Both the position numbers and the translations under genes were made by a program. From Campylobacterales bacterium (GTDB lineage Bacteria; Campylobacterota; Campylobacteria; Campylobacterales; Sulfurimonadaceae), in assembly GCA_016938175.1 (NCBI GenBank), contig JAFGVE010000035.1:1-64000 (forward strand): 64,000 nucleotides of DNA, written 5' to 3'. Numbering within the stretch: the stretch's first letter is position 1; each line of letters begins with the position of its first letter. The notes under the pieces are model-generated. The model had not been told where the DNA came from and did no database searches. It saw only the letters and a list, made by a program, of their open reading frames with translations. This document shows positions 33,933 through 42,388 of the stretch, piece after piece.

Positions 33933-34259
33933 TTAGTGAGAGAATCCTTCTATATAGTAAGTTTCTTTATTTTCCAACTTTCTAACAGACACTTTGAACT
34001 TCTCGCTGAAGTGTTGTACTTTTTCATGTGCTTCTTGTGCAAGTTCAGGTGTTGAAGACTCAATTTTAATTTTAAATCTTTCATTTGAGTTTGATAGAGC
34101 CACATAAGCATTGTTTACCTTTAAATGGTCATGTAAGTCCATAATGTGCTTTTGGATTTTCTCGTATCCAGGAGTATTACTCTCTATAGATTCAAGTTGT
34201 TTTACCAAAGCATCATTTGGAGCATAACCAAGTTGTATAAGCATTGCTTCTCTTTGCAT
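33933..34259 (-). CDS. Conserved small protein of unknown function (108 aa)
   Basis: A soluble acidic alpha/beta protein of 108 residues. It starts MQREAMLIQLGYAPNDALVKQ and ends ENKETYYIEGFSH. No catalytic motif, signal peptide or membrane segment is visible. It heads the minus-strand run GreB-like / helicase / nuclease / truC, with 10 bp to the GreB-like gene. It is likely a lineage-specific conserved protein and I do not recognise the family. Confidence 0.75.
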   Translation of the reverse strand: MQREAMLIQLGYAPNDALVKQLESIESNTPGYEKIQKHIMDLHDHLKVNNAYVALSNSNERFKIKIESSTPELAQEAHEKVQHFSEKFKVSVRKLENKETYYIEGFSH

Positions 34260-34343
34260 TTTTTCTATCCTTTTCTCGTGTATAATTGAAAAAAATAATA
34301 ACAGTTTTTTGTAAATATTCAGTATGAATTTATTTAGAGAGAC

Positions 34344-34349
34344 TATAAT
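34344..34349 (+). promoter_or_regulatory. Promoter -10 of the HDOD gene
   Basis: A perfect TATAAT (GACTATAATTATG) lies 43 bp before the ATG at 34393, which has a GAGGGA ribosome binding site. Confidence 0.5.
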
Positions 34350-34392
34350 TATGCATTAAACTTATACACTAATTGTAAAAGAGGGAAAACTC

Positions 34393-35196
34393 ATGACAGA
34401 AGAAATACTCAAAAAAATCAAGCAACTCCCACCTCTTCCAGAATCTGCAATGCAGATTGAAGTTGTTTACCAAGATCCCGACAGTAGCTTTAACGACATG
34501 GTTAAGATTCTTGAAAAAGACCCTCTTTTAACTGCTGACATCTTAAAAGCAGCGAACTCTCCTCTTTATGGATTTTCACGTGAAATAAACGCAATTAGCC
34601 AAGCAGTTGGTCTCTTTGGGATGGGAACTGTACGTGGATTTGCGCTTGCATCTATTGTTAAAAAGAGTTTTGCACTTGACCTTTCACCATATAAACTTAG
34701 CAATGAGATGTTCTCTTCTCTTTCAAAAAAACAACATGCCCTAATGACTTCATGGTGTATCAAAAAAGAGAATAAACTTCTTGGTATTCTCTCTCCCGCA
34801 GCTTTTTTAGTTGAAATCGGAAAAGTACTTATAGCGCAAGAGCTTATGAGTGAAGGCAAAGTAGAAGAGTTCCAGAGTGTTCTTGCAGAACTTGGGGATG
34901 TAGATGCTGCTGAGAAAGAAGTTGTCGGTGTAGACACGCCAGAAGTAAGTGCTTCTATTTTTGCACAATGGAAATTTGAAGAGGGACTAGTAGAGGTTAT
35001 TAAACACTGTCAAGACCCACAAAATGCAAAAGAAGAGTATCAAAGAGCAGCATCTATTTTACATGTAGTACGTACTGCCGTTCCAATGAATGGTCTTATA
35101 ACAGATGAAAGCGTTGCAGCTGCTACTGAACTTGTGGAAAAATACGGACTCGATATGGATAGCTTCAATACTGCCATAGAGAATGCGAGACTCTAA
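34393..35196 (+). CDS. HDOD-domain signalling protein
   Basis: A 267-residue single-domain HDOD protein. The domain opens with LPPLPESAMQIEVVYQDPDSS and has the typical ILKAANSPLYGF segment (about residues 45-65). HDOD proteins resemble HD phosphohydrolases but lack the catalytic HD pair and act in signalling or regulation. It begins a plus-strand run with rnr and holA; rnr starts 5 bp after its stop. Confidence 0.88.
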   Translation: MTEEILKKIKQLPPLPESAMQIEVVYQDPDSSFNDMVKILEKDPLLTADILKAANSPLYGFSREINAISQAVGLFGMGTVRGFALASIVKKSFALDLSPYKLSNEMFSSLSKKQHALMTSWCIKKENKLLGILSPAAFLVEIGKVLIAQELMSEGKVEEFQSVLAELGDVDAAEKEVVGVDTPEVSASIFAQWKFEEGLVEVIKHCQDPQNAKEEYQRAASILHVVRTAVPMNGLITDESVAAATELVEKYGLDMDSFNTAIENARL

Positions 35197-35201
35197 AAGA
35201 G

Positions 35202-37142
35202 TTGAAAAATTTACTTATAAGACTCACTCTTGGCTTGAGTGAGCTTGACATTAGCGACGATGAGATGCCTTATGTGCAAAACTGGCTCGCAAAAAAATAC
35301 CTTACAAAAAAAGACGATACATACAAATTTAACTCTAAATACCGTGCTGGTACACTTGGAGTCATTCAAAAAGGTACAGCCTATCTTCATGTAATCGGTG
35401 AAAACATTCGTGATTTGTTCATTGGAGAGAGTGAACTTGGCGCGGCACGTCAGGGTGATCTTATCATTGCACAAAGACTCCTTGGCAAACCAGGTACTCC
35501 CTCTGCAAAAATTGCGGAAATTGTCGGGCGTGAAGAGAGTTATGGAATCGCTTACATCATAGAGAAAGACTCTCACAGATCTTTAGTAGACTTAAAAACA
35601 GAGTATCCAATCGGTGCAGAGATGTCTACCGAAGAGCTAGCACAACATGAAGTAGGCGATGTCTTTAAAATCAGTAACCAAGAGAATGCCGTTATGGAAA
35701 AACTTGGCAATATTGAAGACCCTGCCGTTGATGAAAAAATTGTACTAGCTCAGTTTAACAAGCATGATGACTTTGAAGAAGATGTACTTGCCATTGCTAA
35801 ATCTTTTGAACCTGTAAATGCTGCAAAATATCCAAAGAGAAAAGATTTACGTGAACTTGATTTTTGTACTATAGACCCTGTCACTGCAAAAGATTTTGAT
35901 GATGCAATATGTTGGGATGATACAAATAAAAAGCTTTACGTTGCAATTGCTGATGTAAGTGAGTATGTAAAACCTTTTGGTGCTTTGGATGATGAAGCCA
36001 TCTACAGAAGCTTTTCAATATATCTTCCACACCGCTCTATTCCTATGCTTCCACGTCAACTCAGTGAGACACTCTGTTCCCTGCAACCACATATAGACAG
36101 ACTCGCTTACGTTTTTGAGATGAACTTGAATATGGATACCCTTGAAGTTGAATCATCATCAGTATATGAGGCTATAATTCACTCAAAACGTCGTTTTAAT
36201 TATGAAGAAATTGACGCCTATTTTGAAGGTGAGCTACAAGCTAAAAATGAAGATGAAACGCGTATATTTGCAAGTCTTACAAAGTTAAGAGTTGTGACTG
36301 ATGCCCTCCGTGCAAAACGTCTTAAAATAGGTTACGATTTCCGTTCTACAGAGATAGAAATGGAGTTAGATGAAGACCTCAACCTACTTGCAACAGAAGA
36401 AGCAGAAGAGACTCCTTCACACGCACTTATTGAAGACTGTATGCTTCTGGCAAATAAAGAAGCTGCAAAACAGTTTGAACGTGGCATCTTTAGAATTCAC
36501 GAACCCCCTTCACAGAGTAAACTCCAAATTCTATACCAAGAACTTGCTGGGATTGGTATGAATATTGATATTAAAACAACTATCAAAGAGACTATCACAA
36601 ATATTCAAAAACAAGCAAAAGAGATGGGACTTGAATCAGAAGTTGATACACTCATAATTCGTTCTCAGATGCAAGCGCGTTATGCTCCTCTTAACTCAGG
36701 ACACTTTGGTCTTGGTTTTGAACGTTATACTCACTTTACTTCACCTATTCGCCGCTACTCAGATCTCATTGTACACAGACTCTTAAAAGCGATAGCTGCA
36801 GAGGATACAAAAGAGGGTTCTTACGTTTTACGTAACATCGAAGCACTCTCTATGACTATCAGTGAAAAAGAGCGAGAAGCAACAAAAATAGAATTAGAAT
36901 TTCAACAGAGAAAGTATGCACGTTGGGCAAAACTTCACATAGGTGAAGAGTTTAACGCACGTATAAGTGCTACTGACCCTGAACTCAAAGCAGACTTGCA
37001 TGATGAAATCGTAGGTGCACGACTCAACATTATATCTACCACTCCTGCCGTACTTTTTGAAGATGTCAGAGTAAAAATTGAAAGAGTAGATATTGCACGA
37101 GCACTCATTTTTGCTACTCTAGTTGAGCGAGTTGATGTATAA
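35202..37142 (+). CDS. rnr: Exoribonuclease R (VacB/RNase II family)
   Basis: A 646-residue 3'-5' exoribonuclease. The RNB domain (about residues 215-540) has the catalytic aspartates in TIDPVTAKDFDDAICWDD and SPIRRYSDLIVHR. It is shorter than E. coli RNase R (~810) because the N-terminal domains are reduced, as in Helicobacter; the C-terminal S1-like domain is present. It begins at TTG, 5 bp after the HDOD stop, and overlaps holA. It degrades structured RNA and defective mRNA. Confidence 0.93.
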   Translation: MKNLLIRLTLGLSELDISDDEMPYVQNWLAKKYLTKKDDTYKFNSKYRAGTLGVIQKGTAYLHVIGENIRDLFIGESELGAARQGDLIIAQRLLGKPGTPSAKIAEIVGREESYGIAYIIEKDSHRSLVDLKTEYPIGAEMSTEELAQHEVGDVFKISNQENAVMEKLGNIEDPAVDEKIVLAQFNKHDDFEEDVLAIAKSFEPVNAAKYPKRKDLRELDFCTIDPVTAKDFDDAICWDDTNKKLYVAIADVSEYVKPFGALDDEAIYRSFSIYLPHRSIPMLPRQLSETLCSLQPHIDRLAYVFEMNLNMDTLEVESSSVYEAIIHSKRRFNYEEIDAYFEGELQAKNEDETRIFASLTKLRVVTDALRAKRLKIGYDFRSTEIEMELDEDLNLLATEEAEETPSHALIEDCMLLANKEAAKQFERGIFRIHEPPSQSKLQILYQELAGIGMNIDIKTTIKETITNIQKQAKEMGLESEVDTLIIRSQMQARYAPLNSGHFGLGFERYTHFTSPIRRYSDLIVHRLLKAIAAEDTKEGSYVLRNIEALSMTISEKEREATKIELEFQQRKYARWAKLHIGEEFNARISATDPELKADLHDEIVGARLNIISTTPAVLFEDVRVKIERVDIARALIFATLVERVDV

Positions 37143-38103
37143 AGGCGAGTTTGACAAACACATAGCCCAAGGGAGTGTCTCAAACTCTTTTGTTTTTTTT
37201 GGCGAAAGTGTCTTTCTTATAGATATGTACACACGTTTGTTGACAAATATAGAAAATGCAAACATACTTACTTTTTATCATGATGAATACGACTTTAACT
37301 CCGCAAAAGCGCATCTTTCACAAGCATCTCTTTTTGGAGATAGAAATATTCTAATTATCAAAAGCGAAAAAAAAGTTCCTAAAAAAGAGTTGGACACACT
37401 TTTAGAACTGTGTGAGAAAAACGCCGAAAATGTTTTTGTCTACGCTTACTACGGCAGTGATCATAAAACGTATAACAACAAAAAAGCTTTTGGCTCTAAA
37501 GAGACGATGTCTGTACGTTTTTTTCATCCAAAAGAGTATGAAGCGCAAAATATAGTCTTAAGTGTCGCACAGGACAAGGGTGTAAATATAGACAAATACA
37601 CTATTGCACATATTTTACATATTCATAATGGAGATGTTGCTCTTGCCTGCAATGAGATAGAGAAGTTTCAAGTATTTAAGCGAGCTATTACAACAAAAGA
37701 TGTAGATACTCTTGTCTTTGGACTTGCAGAGGTAAACTTGGATGACTTTATAAAAAAAATCCTCCATAAAAAAGATTTTAAAGAGGATTTACAAAATCTT
37801 CTAGAACATGGAGAAGATGAGATACGCATTCTAACAGCAATCACTGCCTATCTTACGCAGCTCTATCTTTTTAATATTTACATCCGTGTAAACGGTGCTC
37901 CAAATGCAATGGATATTTTAGGCTATTCTGCCCCAGGATTTGTTGTTGAAGAGAAGTCTAAACTCTCTTTAAAATTTAAACCCAACACCTACTCAAAACT
38001 TCATGAACTTCTCTTAGAGAGTGAATTAAAAATGAAAAGTGCCCATATAGATAAAACTGCCATCCTATTTTCTACACTTATTCGTGCACAAAAGCTACTC
38101 TAA
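37135..38103 (+). CDS. holA: DNA polymerase III delta subunit
   Basis: A 322-residue clamp-loader subunit that opens the sliding clamp. The N-terminus (MYKGEFDKHIAQGS...FVFFGE) and the overall three-domain helical plan match Campylobacterota HolA. I chose the ATG at 37135, which overlaps the rnr stop; an in-frame TTG at 37123 gives four more residues. Translation is probably coupled to rnr. The end of the gene contains the left arm of a strong hairpin. Confidence 0.88.
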   Translation: MYKGEFDKHIAQGSVSNSFVFFGESVFLIDMYTRLLTNIENANILTFYHDEYDFNSAKAHLSQASLFGDRNILIIKSEKKVPKKELDTLLELCEKNAENVFVYAYYGSDHKTYNNKKAFGSKETMSVRFFHPKEYEAQNIVLSVAQDKGVNIDKYTIAHILHIHNGDVALACNEIEKFQVFKRAITTKDVDTLVFGLAEVNLDDFIKKILHKKDFKEDLQNLLEHGEDEIRILTAITAYLTQLYLFNIYIRVNGAPNAMDILGYSAPGFVVEEKSKLSLKFKPNTYSKLHELLLESELKMKSAHIDKTAILFSTLIRAQKLL

Positions 38104-38113
38104 GCTTTTGTGC
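38086..38113 (+). terminator. 11-bp perfect hairpin at the holA end, abutting a promoter
   Basis: GCACAAAAGCT and AGCTTTTGTGC form an 11-bp perfect stem around ACTCTA, which includes the holA stop. The right arm runs directly into TGCTATAAT, the extended -10 of the next gene. It may terminate the rnr-holA transcript while presenting the next promoter; no U-tract follows. Confidence 0.5.
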
Positions 38114-38119
38114 TATAAT
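38114..38119 (+). promoter_or_regulatory. Extended -10 with apparent leaderless start (zinc cluster)
   Basis: TGCTATAAT ends at 38119 and the ATG of the 91-aa gene begins at 38127, 7 nt later. This is the same spacing as at 18691-18699. No ribosome binding site precedes the ATG. Confidence 0.5.
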
Positions 38120-38126
38120 TCCATTT

Positions 38127-38402
38127 ATGATAAAGACTTATTTGAGAAAGTATTTTAGTGTTCTCTTTCTTCTAGCGACACTTTTAGGTACTCTACATCA
38201 TCACCATGATACTGCAAAACATGACGATTGTAAGGTATGTACTATTGCATCTGAACTTTCACATGCAGATATTCCCGTAGAGACAGTATACCTATCATCA
38301 CTAGAAAATTATTCTCAAAAAATTCTTCTTGCTCCAAAAAAATTTATTTCCCTACAGAGAAATACTAAACTCACCGCACGCGCACCACCTTACTTATTCT
38401 AA
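38127..38402 (+). CDS. Small exported His/Cys-rich protein of the zinc cluster (91 aa)
   Basis: A 91-residue protein with an N-terminal hydrophobic signal or anchor (about residues 8-22), directly followed by LHHHHDTAKHDDCKVC, a stretch rich in metal-binding His and Cys. The rest is short and ends in APPYLF. It precedes the porin-like and ZnuA-like genes, so binding zinc or a similar metal in the periplasm is a reasonable inference. It resembles DUF2946-type small metal-linked proteins but the match is weak. Confidence 0.65.
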   Translation: MIKTYLRKYFSVLFLLATLLGTLHHHHDTAKHDDCKVCTIASELSHADIPVETVYLSSLENYSQKILLAPKKFISLQRNTKLTARAPPYLF

Positions 38403-38449
38403 CTTCTTACATAAAACAAAATATATAAATAATACAAATTAGGATAATT

Positions 38450-39721
38450 ATGAAAAAAATATTACTGACAACTGCACTATGTGCAACTTTAGTTTATGCA
38501 GAAAATATACTGCTCCCAACAGAGAAAAGAACTTTCGACCAGTCAAAATACATTCCAGATATTTCGCTTGTGCTTGATACATCATACGTTACAAGAAATG
38601 CAGACCCAGATGAAGTGGGTCATTTTGAAGTTCCTGGAATTGCTCATGGGCTTTTAGGTTCGCATGGACACGATGGTGCTACTCACGCTACATATAATGC
38701 TAAAGAGGGTTTTAATCTCAACTATGCAGAGCTTATTTTAACAAGTAATGTAGACCCTTATTTCAGCATGGAAGGTGTATTTCACATGTCTGAAAATGGC
38801 TTTGCAATTGAGGAAGCATATTTTACTTCAACTGCACTTGAACACGGTTTTCGCTTTAAAGGGGGAAAATTTCTCTCAAACTTTGGATACATCAACGTAC
38901 AACACCACCACTTCTGGGATTTTGGGGATATGCCTTTAGTTTATGAGTCATTTTTAGGAATGCACGGTATTAATGAAGTTGGAGCACAACTACAATGGAC
39001 AGCACCGACACCCTTTTACCTTATGGCAGGTTTTGAGCTTCTTCAAGGAACTAACGAGCAGATGTTTGGCAATGAAACTATCGGAGACCCAGAAGATCCT
39101 GTAGCCAAAGGTGCAACAGCACCATCTCTTTACGTGGCATATTTAAAATCATCTTTTGATGTAGGGGATACAACATTTTTAGGTGGTCTATCTTATGTAT
39201 ACGGCGAGTCACGAATTGACCATACAGAAGATGAAGAGTCTCCACACGCTTTTAGTGGAGTAAGTCAAATTTATGGTGCTGACTTTTTAGTAAAACACTA
39301 TTTTGACTCATACAGTTATCTGAAATTTCAAAATGAGTATCTCTACAGAGATATGGATGGGACACAGTACAGTGTGGATGAAAACGTGACAGTCACAGGC
39401 TCTACACCTCTACTCAAAAAGCAAGCAGGATTTTACTCTCAACTCATCTATGCACACGACACAAACTGGAGATTTGGAATACGCTATGATGCATTTGTAA
39501 AAAATGAAATTGTAAAAAACGGACCTGAGGCATTTGCACCAGATAATATGGACAAATACTCGGCTATGATAGAGTATCACACAAGTGAGTTCGCACGTTT
39601 TCGATTCCAGTATAACCGTAACAATGCACTCTACAACGAAGATGGCGAGCAACAGCATATAGATACTTTTATGCTTCAAGCCAATATCTCTATCGGTGCA
39701 CATGGGGCACACGATTTTTAA
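38450..39721 (+). CDS. Outer-membrane protein linked to zinc acquisition
   Basis: A 423-residue beta-barrel protein with a signal peptide (about residues 1-17, ending in LVYA). The sequence alternates short strands with acidic turns and ends in NISIGAHGAHDF. It has many histidines near the N-terminus (HGLLGSHGHDGATHATY). No TonB box or plug is evident, so it is porin-like rather than a full TonB receptor. Its place before the ZnuA/ZnuB-like genes suggests zinc passage across the outer membrane. Members of this type are annotated as zinc-regulated outer-membrane proteins. Confidence 0.7.
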   Translation: MKKILLTTALCATLVYAENILLPTEKRTFDQSKYIPDISLVLDTSYVTRNADPDEVGHFEVPGIAHGLLGSHGHDGATHATYNAKEGFNLNYAELILTSNVDPYFSMEGVFHMSENGFAIEEAYFTSTALEHGFRFKGGKFLSNFGYINVQHHHFWDFGDMPLVYESFLGMHGINEVGAQLQWTAPTPFYLMAGFELLQGTNEQMFGNETIGDPEDPVAKGATAPSLYVAYLKSSFDVGDTTFLGGLSYVYGESRIDHTEDEESPHAFSGVSQIYGADFLVKHYFDSYSYLKFQNEYLYRDMDGTQYSVDENVTVTGSTPLLKKQAGFYSQLIYAHDTNWRFGIRYDAFVKNEIVKNGPEAFAPDNMDKYSAMIEYHTSEFARFRFQYNRNNALYNEDGEQQHIDTFMLQANISIGAHGAHDF

Positions 39722-39730
39722 GGTAAAGTC

Positions 39731-40606
39731 ATGAAAAAACTTCTTATATTATTGCTTTTGCCACTCTCTCTTTTTGCCTCACTCAATATTGCGGTAACTT
39801 ACCCATACATTGGTGCTCTTACTAAAGAGATTGGTGGCGAACATGTAGATGTAGAAGTTTTAGCCAAAGGAAACTGGGATCCTCACTTCGTAGTTCCACG
39901 ACCTTCTCTCATTACAAAAGTAAGAAATGCCGATGCACTCATTATGAATGGTGCTCAGCTTGAGATTGGCTGGTTGCCACCTCTCATTCGTCGAGCAGGT
40001 AACAATAAAGTAACACCCAATGCAAGTAGTTTTTTAAACCTTGCACAACATATAGAGCTGATAAACAAGCCTAACAGTGTTGACCGCTCAGGTGGAGACA
40101 TTCACCCTGATGGAAATCCCCATTTTCATCTCAATCCTGCTAATGTCATTACACTTGCAGAAGTTATCAAAGATTTTTTAACAAAACTAGATGCAAGTAA
40201 CAGTGAAATCTATAATACAAACCTTCTTTCATTTAAAGAAAAGTGGGAGAAAAAGCTTCTTGAATGGCAGACTAAAATGGAGTCAAAAAAAGGGCTGAAG
40301 GTTATTCAGTTTCACGACAATCTTGCATATTTCAACAAGGCTTATGGTCTCAATAACTTAGCTACTATTGAACCTCTTCCGGGTATTCCACCCTCATCAA
40401 AACACACTATAGAATTAATCAAACTTATTAAAGAGCAGAAGCCTTGCTGTATTTTACACGACGTTTATCACTCTACAAAAACAGCAGAGTTTATACAAGA
40501 GAAAACAGGCATTAAAATCATTCTAATGCCTCATGATATTTCTGCACTCGATAGTATCGAAGACCTCACATCCCTTTTTGATTATTTAACTGGAGCTATG
40601 CAGTGA
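39731..40606 (+). CDS. Metal ABC transporter substrate-binding protein (ZnuA-like)
   Basis: A 291-residue cluster A-I binding protein for zinc or manganese. A signal peptide (about 1-17) is followed by the first metal ligand region (NWDPHFVVPRPS) and a second one (IHPDGNPHFHLNP); the C-terminal lobe has FHDNLAYFNKAYGL and DVYHSTKTAEF. It follows the outer-membrane protein gene by 9 bp and overlaps the permease gene by 4 bp. Zinc is more likely than manganese given the His-rich cluster. Confidence 0.85.
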   Translation: MKKLLILLLLPLSLFASLNIAVTYPYIGALTKEIGGEHVDVEVLAKGNWDPHFVVPRPSLITKVRNADALIMNGAQLEIGWLPPLIRRAGNNKVTPNASSFLNLAQHIELINKPNSVDRSGGDIHPDGNPHFHLNPANVITLAEVIKDFLTKLDASNSEIYNTNLLSFKEKWEKKLLEWQTKMESKKGLKVIQFHDNLAYFNKAYGLNNLATIEPLPGIPPSSKHTIELIKLIKEQKPCCILHDVYHSTKTAEFIQEKTGIKIILMPHDISALDSIEDLTSLFDYLTGAMQ

Positions 40607-41346
40607 GCGATATTTTACTTATTCCAATTCTTTTAGTCATTATACTTGTAATGATTCACTCTTGGTTTGGACTCCGTGTTTTAGAGAAGGGAATTATTTT
40701 TACAGACCTTGCGATTGCACAATTTGCTGCACTTGGTTCTGCTATAAGTCTTGGCTATTTTCATGAAGAGTACTTTTACCCTCTTACACTTTCCTTTGCA
40801 CTGTTAAGTGCATTTTTAATTGCTATTGCCTCACAGCGAAACATCAAACTCGAAGCCTTTATAGGACTATTGTATGTTTTAGGTGCAAGTGGCATTATGA
40901 TGGTACTCTCACACTCTTCTGAGGGTATGGAACACTTTAAATCTCTTCTTGCAAGTGATATACTCTTTACACCTATAGAAGATGTAATCAAAAGTGCTTT
41001 AATTTACCTGCTTGTTGCACTACTTATCTGGCAACTCTATCCACGTGTCAAAGGTTTTTTAAAAGATTTACTTTTCTTTTCACTCCTCGCTTTAACTGTC
41101 AGCTCCTCAGTCGAACTTGCTGGTGTACTTGTAGTTTTTGTACTACTTATTGCACCTGCACTTGTTGCAAGAACGCTCACTACTCAAAAACCTCTTCTTT
41201 TTAGTTTTTACTTTGGATGGTTTTTTGGTATTTTAGCAATCGTTCTCTCTTACTTCTATGATTTGCCAACAGGCTACTCCATAGTCTTTTTAGGAGCACT
41301 CTTTAGTGCTTTAATTGTTCTCTTTCGCTCTGAAAAAGCAGTTTAG
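40603..41346 (+). CDS. Metal ABC transporter permease (ZnuB/MntB-like)
   Basis: A 247-residue ABC-3 family permease with about eight hydrophobic helices. The segment GLRVLEKGIIFTDLAIAQFAALGSAISLG is the conserved start of the family. It is somewhat shorter than typical (260-280). It partners the overlapping ZnuA-like gene. No ATPase gene is nearby, so the importer must use one encoded elsewhere. The gene ends at a hairpin. Confidence 0.85.
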   Translation: MSDILLIPILLVIILVMIHSWFGLRVLEKGIIFTDLAIAQFAALGSAISLGYFHEEYFYPLTLSFALLSAFLIAIASQRNIKLEAFIGLLYVLGASGIMMVLSHSSEGMEHFKSLLASDILFTPIEDVIKSALIYLLVALLIWQLYPRVKGFLKDLLFFSLLALTVSSSVELAGVLVVFVLLIAPALVARTLTTQKPLLFSFYFGWFFGILAIVLSYFYDLPTGYSIVFLGALFSALIVLFRSEKAV

Positions 41347-41361
41347 GAACAGAGCTTTTTC
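41332..41361 (+). terminator. Hairpin at the end of the zinc cluster
   Basis: GAAAAAGC and GCTTTTTC form an 8-bp stem around a 14-nt loop that includes the permease stop, followed by a T-rich stretch. It separates this cluster from prs, which has its own TATAAT at 41392-41397. Confidence 0.4.
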
Positions 41362-41433
41362 TCTTTTACCAAATCCTCAGAAGAGTTTTTGTATAATCGC
41401 GCTATTAAATAGACTCATATCCAAGGAATAATC

Positions 41434-42360
41434 ATGCGCGGTTACAAGATATTTGCTGGTTCTGCTAGCACGAATTTTGCAAAAGAGGTTTGCCAAATCT
41501 TAGACGTTCCATTGGCACAAGCCGATGTAAAAAAGTTTAGTGACGGAGAGATTTCCGTTCAAATTTCAGAATCAGTTCGCGGTCGCGATGTCTTTATTAT
41601 TCAATCTACTGGTGCCCCATCAAACGACAATCTTATGGAACTTCTCATTATGACAGATGCACTTAAACGCTCATCTGCACAGAGTATTACTGCTGTTGTA
41701 CCATACTATGGTTACGCAAGACAAGATAGAAAAGCTGCACCTCGTGTACCAATTACTGCAAAACTTGTTGCAAATATGTATGAAACAGCTGGAATTGACA
41801 GGGTCGTAACAATAGACTTACACGCTGGACAGATTCAAGGTTTCTTCGATATTCCTGTTGACAACCTTTATGGTTCTATCACGTTTGAGCAGTACATCAA
41901 AAGTAAAAACCTTAAAAACCCTATCGTAGCTTCTCCAGATATCGGTGGTGTTGCACGTGCACGTTATTTTGCAAAGCGTCTTGGTCTTGATATGGTTATC
42001 GTTGACAAACGTCGTGAAAAAGCAAATGAAGCTGAAGTTATGGGTATTATCGGTGATGTAAACGGGTATGACGTTATTATGATTGATGATATGGTTGATA
42101 CTGCTGGAACAATGGTAAAAGCGGCAACTGCACTTAAAAACAAGGGAGCTACTTCTGTTATGGCTTGTGCTACACACGGTGTTTTAAGTGGTAAAGCCTA
42201 TGAAAACCTTGATTGTGGTGAGCTTGACGAGCTTATAATTACAAACACTTTAGAGACAAAACCGCACCAGTACATTAAAGTACTTACTGTTGCACCTCTT
42301 TTTGCAGAGGTTATTCGTCGTGTGTATCACAACGAAAGCGTTAACTCTCTTTTTGCATAA
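41434..42360 (+). CDS. prs: Ribose-phosphate pyrophosphokinase
   Basis: A 308-residue enzyme making PRPP from ribose 5-phosphate and ATP for purine, pyrimidine, His and Trp synthesis. Motifs: KIFAGSASTNFA at the start, YYGYARQDRKAAPRVPI, and the PRPP loop VIMIDDMVDTAGTM. Length is standard. It has its own promoter-like TATAAT and an AAGGAA site before the ATG. It lies just upstream of lepA. Confidence 0.97.
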   Translation: MRGYKIFAGSASTNFAKEVCQILDVPLAQADVKKFSDGEISVQISESVRGRDVFIIQSTGAPSNDNLMELLIMTDALKRSSAQSITAVVPYYGYARQDRKAAPRVPITAKLVANMYETAGIDRVVTIDLHAGQIQGFFDIPVDNLYGSITFEQYIKSKNLKNPIVASPDIGGVARARYFAKRLGLDMVIVDKRREKANEAEVMGIIGDVNGYDVIMIDDMVDTAGTMVKAATALKNKGATSVMACATHGVLSGKAYENLDCGELDELIITNTLETKPHQYIKVLTVAPLFAEVIRRVYHNESVNSLFA

Positions 42361-42388
42361 AGAAAACTTTTATTCAATAGGAATATAA

